From contig JAJGOT010000125.1 of NCBI GenBank assembly GCA_022457155.1, forward strand, positions 1,229,501 through 1,293,500: DNA of 64,000 nucleotides, given 5' to 3'. Within the stretch, counting starts at the first letter, position 1; each line of letters begins with the position of its first letter. Both the position numbers and the translations under genes were made by a program. Below are positions 48,436 through 60,700 of this stretch, piece by piece. This DNA is from Cladopsammia gracilis. Taxonomy: Eukaryota > Cnidaria > Anthozoa > Scleractinia > Dendrophylliidae. The notes under the pieces are model-generated. The model worked only from the letters and a program-made list of their open reading frames with translations. It did no database searches and had not been told where the DNA came from.

Positions 48436-51400
48436 CCAACCAATCGGACAGTCAATCAATCAACTGGTCCGTTCAGAGATCTGTTCGTTAAATTATTCAT
48501 TAGCAACTTCGTCAGCTTCTGAAGCAACTGTGTCGGTGGGAAAGTGAAACATGAAAATTTTGTTTTATCAACTGAGTCGATAATAAACACTTAATGACTG
48601 GTCCCGAGGGAAACAGTGAATTTTGTTTTCCAAGAATCTCGATGTTTCCTGAGACGAAGTCGAGGGAAACATCGTGATTCGCGCAAAACACTCGAGGTAA
48701 ACATCAATCGCATCATAATCATGCCTCCTTTAGTCACGGTCTGATCACGTGCGCAAATGTTGCCCGCTCATGGACGTTTGGCGGGAAACAGTTGGTTTGT
48801 TAGACGTCATGTGACCATGAATCAACCAATGAACGCGCGCGTTGCATTGAGAAAAACTCCAGCTGGATAACAATTTATTTTATTTACCACTAAGTCTTCG
48901 CTCAATGATGAGCATTTAGACTGTTTAGAATATATTCTATATTTAGACTGCACAGTAGTTTGTTAGTCGGTTCATCTGTTGCCCTAATCCCTTGATAGTC
49001 TGTTCATTTATTGGTTAATTTGTTATTTTAAAAAAAAATTCTTACCATTCTGTGGTGGCTTCAAGCCAGCTGTTGGTTTTGGCAACTGAAAGAAATAACC
49101 TCAAACTCAATATTACATGCAATTATCAAATATCCATCTGCTAACTCCAGTAAATACATGATACAGTACTCGTAAGTATTCACATAAGTTATGTCGTTTG
49201 ACGCAAAAAGGTAGCCTGCGAAACTAGCTCTTTTGCAGTGCAGCAAGAACAGCAATAAGTGAGCGTGGAGAAGAAGCGCCTGTGAAAACACAGTTTGCTC
49301 CCTGCTCGATCGTTGCTTGCTCTTGAAGCTCAAGCATTGCACAAATACCTGTTTCGCAGGCACAAAAACAATAGACCTCTTTAGCTTGTACATTTTGTTT
49401 TCCCATTGTAGGTCATGTGATGTTCTCAAGGGAATTTGTTCTTTGTCTTTTCATAAATTATGCATACATATGCACGTGAAGAAAACAAAATTTAAAAGAA
49501 ACAGTTCTCTAGGGTAACATCACATGACCTACATTGGGAAAACAAAATGTACAAGCTAAAGAGGTCTACACAAAGAGAAGAACCGCAGGTTACACATTTA
49601 CTCCCTGTTTGCTCGTTGCTTGCTTTTCAAGCCCAAACACCGCACAACTGCCTGTTTCGCAGGCACAAAAACAATGTCTTGTTTCACGGCAACTTCTCTC
49701 TGTCATGAAAACCGTGGAAGTCGGTGCACACAGACATATTACTCCTGCTTTTCTACAAGAAATCAATAATTATTGACTAACCTTGGTGTTTCCTCCACTC
49801 AGAGCTGCAAGCACATCTGTATCAGATATAGCACCCTGAGGAAGAAAAGTAATTAAATATGTCACTCTTGTTCACGAGATAAAACATTTTATTACACCAG
49901 TACTTGAACACTGGAAGAAACCGGCGATAACCTCGGAATTACAACATCCTAAATGTCCTTTAAACGACCTCTATGTTGTCCCGGACGAACTCGATTCCAA
50001 TCGATTCTAAAAACTGAACTGAATATTTGCTTAAATATTCGAACTACGGCAACACTGATACAAAAGCAGAAAGCATATTCGAAATACTACAACGTAAGAA
50101 TGTGTGAAAAACTATTACGTAACCTACATGTAACAATTATTCTCACAAAAAACTACATAATTATTTCAATTAAGTTCAATGTTCTTAAATTCTCCGGATT
50201 CTCTCGTGTCCAACTCTTCTTACAGGTTAACATTTAACTGTCTTTCTCTCATATACGTGGTTCTTACACTTCGGTTTTGAAAAAACCGAAGTGTGACCAT
50301 TCAAATGAAAGCTACTGAGCAGTACTTTCTTGTGGTGCAGGTTATTATGCTGTCCAAGGTGGTTCTAACTTTTGAGTCTGTGGATGAAATACTAAAGCGT
50401 GACCATTCAAATGAAAGCTACTGAACAGTACTTTTCTGTGGTACCGTTTATTACGCTGTTCAAAGTGGTTTCAACTTTTGGGTTTGTGGATCCTAAAGTG
50501 TGACGTGTGATGCAGCCTTTGTTTCGGAAAAGGAAACTTTCTGACACATTACATTATTTGTCAATCTTGAGCCATCTTGAAAGTAAAAGTGTTCAAAAAC
50601 AGAAAAATCGCCAACCTCAGAATCTTGATCTGCAGTCAGCTCCCAAGGCCTTGACTGAGGTTTACTCTCCTCTGTCCTGGTTTGTGTGGGTTCCTTGACG
50701 ACCTGTCCCACTCCCCCAGGGATGGGCAGTTTCCGTTTGGTGGGTGTACTGTGAGGAGAGTTGGTAGGACTGTTCTTTGGACTGGCACCACCTGCTATGA
50801 GCTTTTTGGCTGGAGAGGGGGACTGAGTCTCAGCTGAGCGGACAGGAATGCGTGATTGGCTGCTGGTTTCAGGAACAGAGGGCTTGTGTTCTAGGAGATA
50901 AACAATAATCCTTCACTCTATAAGGCACAATTCCATAACTGTAACATTAAAGAATCTGACCCACCCAGTTTGCATTGCGCGCCTACGTTGGTTCATCCGC
51001 CATTTTCAGGGCCCCTGAAAGTCCATTATACTGTATTGTAGATGAGAAATTCACTCGCGCAAGAGGTGATATGCTTGCCCAAATATGGAATAGAGCCGTA
51101 TCATAACAATAAGAGAAGCGCACAATGCAAACTGGATGGGTCAGACTTTTTATAGCTCAAGTGGAATATACTTTACAGCAGAAACACAAAACTATGTGTG
51201 TGGTACATGGGGGAGGCTGGGGGAGGCTGGGAGGCACTTATTAGAAGGGGGAACTTATCTTATCGTAGGGACCTTACGCAACGAGGACGGCAACGTCAAG
51301 GAAAACGTCACTTACAAAAGGATTCGCGCTATTTTAAACTACTTTGAAATTGTTCCGATTTGTTTAATTTGTCTAATATGACTGGATTGTCCAGGAGCTA

Positions 51401-54400
51401 AATTTGTAGGGTCAGCCTTTAAGTTCAAATAGAGAAAGGAAAATTAACCGTCGTGTGTTCTCCACGTTCTCCACGAAACCTATAATTTGATCATTTGACG
51501 TTACTGTTTTGCAGGGAAGGCAAAGAAATGTACCAAAATGTAAAACGCACGTGCATAAGCATTGTATTCGCTAATTAAACATATTATTTTGTGCCGTTCT
51601 CGCTGCCGTCGCCGTCGTGGTTGCGTAAGGTCCCTAATTTTAGCCTCGGGGGGGGGGGGGGGGGGGGGGTGCTAACCCTACAGTACAGGGTAAGTATTCG
51701 CGTAAATTCTCTATTATGCCCTCTCTCAACTGAGTCCCCTATCTAACTCCCTTTTAAATCCCCCTTTTGGTAATCAAAATTTGTAATGGGCCCCCCTCCT
51801 CCCACCCTGCGTTCAGTTTGTTGGAACTAAACATGGTCTGAAAAGTCACTTAAATGATTTCCAAGCCAATGCAAATACTGTAAAATCCTGGTTATTGATC
51901 AGTAAATATTTGCAACTTACAGCTGCCGCAAGTACACAGTGACGTTTTCAGGTGTAGGGGAACAATGTCATAAAATCACATAAACTTACCTTGAATGGGT
52001 TCTGACTTGGCAACAGTTGTCTTGATGGGAATTCGACTAGCAGCTGATGAAAATAGTGCAAAATATATTTAATATTATTTCAACATTCCAGTATTTTAAA
52101 AAGCACATATTTTTAATTTAGTAATTTTAATCCCAGAAGAAAAATGTATTTATTTAAAACATTCACAGTTAAACAGACTTTAATATGGCTTGCTTAAAAA
52201 ATATGTTACACGTAACTTCAAATAAGACACTCACATTTCGCACTCTGAGTGGAGACATCTGAGCCTGTTCTATTGACTTGTTTGGGTGATTTATTGAGTG
52301 CTGCTAACAAACTTGGCTTAGCTGATGATGTCTAAACATAACCAGAAAAGAACAGTTTTTAAATTTGTAGCTCAACAAAGAAAGATTAAGGAAGTCCTGT
52401 TAGTCTAAATTTCAAACCTTGTCATTTTGCAATTTCCCCGAGGTTCATGTGTCGCTATCAGGAGTTTTGTGCACTACCAACTGCAACTTCACAATTTCAT
52501 GGAATGTTCTCTTAGGAATTTACCCTAACTGGGCCACATTATATATTTTGAGGCCCTCTTTTAGTTTCTCAACATCTGTAGGTAAGGGATCCATGCAGCA
52601 TATAAACAATTAAAACCAATTTGGCAACATTTCCTTGATGTTTCTGACTGCTTCTTGATTTGGGGAAGTGCTAGGAGCATGTGGTACATGTAATTTAATA
52701 ATAATTAACCCTATGGAAAATAGTACCATAAAAATTCAAAATATTAAGCCCTCCTGAAAAATAAAGGTAGAACAAACCTTTGTCTTTGATCCAAACATGT
52801 TATCATCCTCATCCCCAGAAGAATCCCATGAATATCCTCCTGCTGAATGACTAATAAAAATAACATACATGAAAAAAAGAAATGTTATAAAATTTATTAA
52901 AAAATAAGTCAGAAAATTAAAAAAACCTCAGAGGGGAGTTGTGACTACTGTGATGTACAGTAGTTGTTGTGGTTCAAATTTTTCTCTGCGTTGAAAATTT
53001 TCAAACCAGTTTGTTTTCCTTCATCTTGGCATATGGCTAGTAATCTGAGAAAATGGAGCATAAAAATTAAAACTAAACCGAAGAAAAATTGAACCACAAC
53101 ATAGGATGTCATGAATACTCTACCCCTACTAACAACAAAAATAATTATAAGCCTAGTTGATATTAATATAAATGAAATTTGTTCACAGACATTTAATACC
53201 TCCCTCAAGATAAGGGTCTTGAGGTTTTTAAATATCATTGCAGACTGGCAAGGCTTAACCAGCTATTAGCTGTATAATAACACCTATAGCTGACAGTACA
53301 GTTTTTTAACTCTACCACCTTGTAGTCTTTATATTAAATAACATTAATAAATGCTTTTATGGTGCTTCTGTTTGCAATATTTTTAATTACCGGGTAAGCC
53401 ACATTATTTTGATATTACAGAACAAAATATTTTCATGTTTTACACAACATTGTTTAGTCCTGAAACACAGAATTATATACTCAGTGTCTCATCATCTCTC
53501 ATTTGTGAGTTGAAACACATGCAAATGACAAATGGAAAAGCAACTGTTTACATTTGTTATCACAGAACTAAATATTTTCATGTTTCACACAACATGAATG
53601 TTTAGTCCTGAAGCACAGAATTATAATATTACTCAAACTGTCCATAATCATTAATACAGTCAAACACAACAACATCATAATGATTTTTCAGCTACATCAC
53701 TCCTATATGAACTGTAGTCAAGGTTTCAACTAACAAACACATGCAGTAACAAATGAAAGTAGCAGTTAAACTTCCATATACATATTCCTACAGTAAAATA
53801 TCAATTTTTTATAAAATTAAATGCAATTAGAAAAATGCAAACCCTTACTCTGTCTGTAATTTATAAAACTATGCTGGAGTACGTAGGTGAGTCAGTTTTT
53901 GCTGTTTTAAAATAATATTCATTAAATTTCATTCACTGAAAGCATAAACTTAGAGACATGACACCTGCCTTTTAAAGACTCAAGAATAAATTAGTCCTAC
54001 ACATTTCCTATAGAAGTAGTGGGGAGAAAATTAATTGTTTGGATATCAAGAGAACTCATCTTGTGTGATCATGTCCTTTATTCTCATGACCTTTTTGATT
54101 GATAAGGAATTAATATTACAAGGAGAAATTTGATGCTGATCACTCTTAGGGCTTATAAAGGGTTAATTATGGAATATGAGGTCAACATGAATTAATTAGC
54201 ATTGCCTGAAACCCAAACAATAAATAAATTAAAGCAAAAGGTAATAAAGTAAGTTATTCACTTACTGACTGACTGAATCATCTTCCTTGGCAGATGTACT
54301 GTTATAACCTGCCAAAAACAGATAAGCTTAGAGGAATCTATAAGCACACAACAATTTATTTGGTTTTAAATGAAGTGGTGAAAATGTACTTCCTAACTTA

Positions 54401-57400
54401 AAAGCTTTTTTCCATTTTCTCACTTTAATTAATACATGTAGATGCCTTAACCTAGTTAGTAGTAGTGAGTAAGCCTAGACCTTCATTTTACTGCTTTGAG
54501 GAGGCCTTAAAAAATAACACAATTTAAAAGGCTATTCAGGTAAATGTTACAGAAATTGAACATGGTACCAGTAAAATTTGATTTCTTAAAAATAAGTTAC
54601 TGTTTCAGTATAGTTCATGCTGTCACTTGACTGAATAAACATTCCCTCACCATCAGGCAACCCCAGGGCATTCATTTGTATTTTGACTGACCAGAAACGA
54701 GTGTGTTTTTGAGAGGGAGGGAGCAGGGCTGGGGGGGGGGGGGGGGGGGGGGGAATAAATGAGACAACCAAGGGTTTAAGTAACTATATATTAAATGAAA
54801 TCCTACATTCTATTAAAACTCAGTTCTATTAAAGATAAAATACAAGTACAGTATTGTTAACTTGTACTCTTTGCCAATAGTCCATTTTACAGTTGTCTTC
54901 TTAGTCTCCTGGCCTTTGAGTAGAAGCGAGACTGAAGGTGACCTTGCTATGATACAGACCTTGGAGCTTTTCAGATGTAAATTTAGCTAGTTAGCATAAG
55001 AAAAGCATTATTAACACAGGAAAGGCAGAGAGGTTTTCATCAAAGCAAGGTCGCCTTCAGCCTCGCTTCCACTCAAAGGTACGGTCACCAAGCACACGAC
55101 TGTAAAATGGACTATTTATAAATATTTCTCTGCCTTATCATATATGCTGTAAGGAAAGGTATGTCATTTGCAAAGAGAACACTGGTTATTTTGATCACAT
55201 GCATGTGCACAGTCACCTCCTTCATCAGCCACAGGGGCACCAAATGAAAAATCCACTTCATTGGTAACCGTTCCAGACCCCATTAATCCAGGAAACTCTG
55301 ATCGCTTCTTGCTTGGTGTTGACTGGTTTGATTTTGCTGCCCTAGCTTCGTTCCTTGCTTGTTCCTGCTGCTCCTCATACTCTTCAATAATGTTGGAAAC
55401 ACTGCAAAATATTTGAAAAACCCATATGCAATAAACGATTACCAAAAATGCAAACTTACATGTACATGTAAGGCAAGATGATGTCTTATCCTTGGAAGGT
55501 GGTTGCTGACCACAGTGGGTCTTTTCAACCACTTTTTAACCACATATTGGGTTGGTGTCGTGCAGTTGCCTAGAGCAACAAAACTGCAACAAAGCTCCAA
55601 CTGACACCTTCCAGTGTGATGAGCGACTGGGAATGAGAATGTCTCAACTTCTGGGCCATTGTGGACATGCAACCCAACCTCTCCAGTTAAACCAGAAATC
55701 TCATCTCTCCCTCCCCCACTGCTAAAATTTTGAAGTGCACCCTCCTCCGAGCTTCGCAAGGTTCTGTGAGAGCATGGAATTTCTGGTTCTAGTATTTTTA
55801 TTTAACAATGTTAGAAGTGGGATCCCTGTATGCTTGCTGACCTGTGGTGTCCATGAATGACGGCATGATCTGAAGCCTTCCAACCCTGGGAATCCTTTAG
55901 TTCCGTGTTGGCTTTGTGCTGAAGAAATAGCCTGACTATTCCAATGTGTCCCTCACTAGCAGCTGTCATTAGCGATGTCCTATATTAAAGACAAAATAAT
56001 GGTCAGAATACGTAGCAACTAATTAAACCTGCATGATTTTACTGTCAGTAATGATTTGATTTTAAGGGCTTTCCATCCATCTTGCAATAGGATTTCAGCA
56101 TAAAATGTTCCTAGTTCACTAATTATTAAGGAAAATCCAGGGTCAGATCTGGCACAAAGACTTATTGGTAAACAAGTAAGATACAAGCAAGAATGTCACC
56201 TGACAAGAAACCCAAGATCGCACTAACAAGGGTACCTGAAGGCAAGCATAGGAGGGGATGCCTGGAGAATTAATAACCTGGAGAGAAGCAGAAACTGCAG
56301 CTGCATGTAGAGACAGAACTCGGTGGAGGAGGATTGATGGCCCTTTTCTCCACGAAGAGAGAGAGAGTGGAATAGACGATAATGATGTAACAATAAGGTG
56401 TTTTTTTTTTTTCGGAGGGTTTCCATTAATACATAGTAGCAGTGGCGTTAGATACTAATGGGGTTTTTCTCTATAAAGGCCTGCCTGTTTGTGTCTGTAT
56501 ATTACTAGATAATTAAAGGTACATGTACATGTAATAATTTATAAGGTACAGCACATGTAATGTTTTAATTTTTCTTTGGTTTGAAAATTTCAATGAAACC
56601 ATTTTTTTTTGTTTTCCTAAAGTTGTCTCGGATTCATTATCATATTAAAATCTGAGACAAAGGAAAACAAAAATTAAACTCACTGGTTTCAAAATTTTGA
56701 ACAACAATATTACCTGCCATGAGCATCTGCAGCATCAATTGTTGCTCCTTCATTGATCAGGAAATTCACAAAATCCAAGTTTCCAAGAGATGATGCTACA
56801 TGTAGAGGAGAAAAACCTTCCTGAAAGGATAATCACAAAATAAAAAAAAAATAGTACATGCATAAATAATATATTTTAATAGTACTCAATCATGTAGACC
56901 TTCCTGTATTAAACTACATGTATGTATGATTTCTATACCCTATCCCAGACTAAACTGCTTGAAGATGATAAAATCCTCCATAGTGGTACATACAGTCATG
57001 TATAACCATATACACTGTACAAGTCATGTACGTGTTAAAGTAGCTTAAAGCTCATAAATGAGAGTACCCCCTCCCCCCCCCCCCCCCCACCTATATACTA
57101 GTATCCTGCAGGGATGCCTGTTACAATAATTTTTATGGTATTTTTGAAAGTTTTCAGTACAACTACATATTAAGTTATTTTTTATGTATTTTAGTATTTA
57201 TGAAAATTTAATTAAAATAACTAATGCATATGCAGTGCTGTCATTAAGGGCCGGTAGCCGGCCAAAACAGATGGCTACTTGCCCATCCTTGGCCGTCTAC
57301 TTTAGTTTCATTTCACTGTTTCTGTTGAAGAGAAAGCTTACAGTAATAAAAAAAATCCATCGAAATTACTTGTAAGACATTCCTTCTAATTTTTTAGTCA

Positions 57401-57663
57401 AAGTAAAGGTGTATCAATCTGTATTACAACAGTTTTAAACGTCGGCAGCTGATGTTATGGGCTACTCGATCTCTTTTGAAGTTATCGAAGGTCTGTGGGG
57501 AGCGCACTGGAACATTTTGACAGGTGGTTCCCAGGTTTGCGCGTAATCTCCGAAAAAACAACACATGGCATCCGCATCAAAGAAGCCTTCGGCGCTCGAG
57601 TGCCAAGCCGCCTACTTTTCCATTTTCAGCCTGCTTCTTACAAAATTAATGACAGCCCTGCAT

Positions 57664-57709
<46 letters not shown>

Positions 57710-60700
57710 CAACTTTATTTCAACTTGGGTTGAGCAAGATTATGCTCAATTACCAAGAAAAATAACATATAAAGTACGATAAAAAATATGAAAATAAATC
57801 ATTACCACAAAAAAAATATAAAAAATAAATACTAACTAATTCTAATTTACATTTTGTACATTTGCAACAGATCTAATGCAGTCCAGCATTCTTAAAATTA
57901 CATTTTTTGTGACTTCATTGCACGTAATGTATCCAGAAGTAAATTCCAAGCTTTTGAAGCTGTGAAGACCACTGACTTAGTCCCATAACGGGTGGAGTTT
58001 ACTTTTGGGATGACAAGTTTGTTAGTGCCTCTAAGATTCTTAATGTTCTCACGAATAATAAACAAGTCTGACTTTTAAATACAAGTCATGTAGGAAGAAG
58101 ATTGTTGACAATTTAAATTTTTGAAACTGATAATCCCTACCTTGTCTTGTGCATCCACATGAGCTTCTCTTTCTAACAGCAGCACAGCAATATCAACATC
58201 ACCATTAGCTGCCGCAAGATGAAGTGATGTACTGTTATTGATGTCTACGACATTTGCCTGGGCTCCTTGATCAAGCAAAATTTTTGCACATTCCTGAAAC
58301 TGGCATTCAACCACCTACATGAATGGACAAAACAAACTACATGTTTGCAAAGACAATAAATATACAGTATTTCAAATTTTATATTTCAACAGCTTAATGT
58401 AAGTGTGATAACAGCAAAATTAATAGTAAATACAGACAAAGAAAATTTAATAGTTATAAATTTCCTGGATGAGGATCTATATGTAAATTACATGTGCAAT
58501 TCTTTTGTTTCCGAAAAAGTAATGATCAGTTTCTTGGAAGAAAAATTAACAAGCTTAGGTCAGACATAGGAGTGTTAACGATTCATATTCCTTGCGATTC
58601 GATTTGATTTTGATCATTGCCTTTCGATTTTGAACATTCCAATTCAATTATGCAAATGTTTCCTGCAGAATGATAGTTTTAGACTTATCTGTTGTATCGT
58701 CTTTACCCGGAAAACCATAATATTTCAATACAGCTGATCTAAAAGATGCAGGCAGAATCACGATGGCTTAGCCGTTGGTCGCCATGTTCGAGAATGTGAC
58801 AATGAGTGTGTTGCACATGGTTTGCCTTGCGTTCAAACAGATAGCCGTTAGTACATGTATCGTTTTTGCGTGAGAGGTCACATACATGTATAACATTTAC
58901 ATGTACTTGTTAGCTTACCTTCATGAGTGGTGTTCGACCATAGTTGTCACAAAGATTTGTCTTGGCATTGTTTGCCAGGAGAAATTTTACAATTTCTTCT
59001 TTCCCTTGAGCACAGGCAAGATGAAGTGCAGTTCTAGAAGGGAAAAAATGATTTATGATTTTTTAGATTTTGTGTACATTCTGTAATCTTATGGGCACTT
59101 GACATTTGTCACAACTGGCCGACCAAACTGGACAATTGGTACAGTGTACACATGTACCAATGCTGTAGCATACAGCCATATGCCAAATATTTGTCAGAGC
59201 TGGCGTATACTGGATCAGTCAACCTATAAATGGACTTATGAATGTTAAAAGGTCTTCAAACAGGTGAATCCTGTTTATAAAATAACTGGTCTGTAGCTTG
59301 TTTCTTGAAAGTCCCAATAACTTTTGGGTCTAGAAAGCTATTTTATGTCTGCAATGTATACATTAAAGATTTCAAATTTTGTTGATTTTGAACTTTACCT
59401 ACACACTGTAAGCAAAAAAACTTGAAGTTGACAAAACAAGTCTTAATTTTTACTCTCAGATTTCCGAGGCTTTATGGACAGAAAATCAGTCACACTGAAT
59501 GCGGTAGAAATTATATTTCTAAACAGCACAAAACCCCTCAGTTGATTTGAAAGGATGTCACCATTTAGAATGTTAATTGGTATTTTACTAAACATTGAGT
59601 AAAGCATTTTCAGTTTCGAATTACTGTCAGTAATGGAAAATTTGCATGACTTATCGTGCAAAGGAACTACAGTAATTTTAAAGTAGGCAGTATCCATTGC
59701 GTAGATGATTTTGATTAGACTTATTTTTGGTTTCTCATTTCCCATGGGGAATGTTTTATCAAGCGAAATTAAAATAGAGCCTGATTACAGTCTTAGCCAT
59801 TGGAAGTGTCTGTATTTCAGCTCTAGATGTTTGTCAGTGGTTCTAATTTTTCTTTGGTTGAAAAAATTCATTTGAATCAGTTTTATTTTTGTTTTTCTTT
59901 GTCCCGACAGATTGTGATAATGAATCTCAGACAAAGGAAAATACAAATTAATAAAGCTGGTTTGAAATTTTTAAAACTTAAGTAAAGTTGAACCACAACA
60001 TTTTACACATAGTCATAACAGAATTAGAATTTATAGGAAGTTTGGTCTCGTGAGGTCCAATTGTGCAAGTCAGCTGTCCATGATTGACAGGTCGGTCTAC
60101 ATTATGGAGATGTCTGTAAGAAGAGGTTTGACTGTAATTTTAGAAGAGAAGAAGAGGTTCGATGAAGAAGAAGAAGAAGAGAGAGGGGTTTAGTTTGAAA
60201 AAGAACAGGTTTGACTGTAATTTATTTCACTATATTTTTTAGTTGTTTGTTTTAACCAGTTTAATAAAAGCTATTAAATGGAGCCAATGCACTTCTATTT
60301 GTTTTGAACACTAAAAAAACATAATTAAATTTTGTTGAAAATAGACATAAAAACGCAATAAATCAAACAAATAAGATTGTTATTATTAATATATACAGTG
60401 AATATTATGTTAAAACACGACCAGACTGATTTAATTTCATAAAGATCACAATATTATGTTTGCGATCTAATTCTATTTCAACAACATACGCGAACAATAT
60501 TGAACATAATTTTTCACGATTCGCGAAGTCACGAAGCTTATTGTGTAAGAATATTGAGCCAATAAATTGAAAATTTAATCTGCCATAATGGTCGTTAAGT
60601 TACACGGTGACGATCGCGAAGAAATATTCCAATTATCTAATAAAGAGAATGACAAATGAAGTTGAAAATAATAAAACAAGGCAAAGTCATTATTAATCTT

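Noticed and set aside
55439..55759. Minus-strand frame with FSFPVAHHTGRCQLELCCSF
   Set aside because: Looks like a repeat-derived fragment between exons 5 and 6; no splice sites join it in frame to the gene and no family is recognised.
57495..57782. Plus-strand frames with poly-Asp or poly-Met
   Set aside because: Product of the (GAT)n tail of a LINE.
59443..59745. 100-codon minus-strand frame in intron 1
   Set aside because: AT-rich composition, no domain, no useful splice borders.
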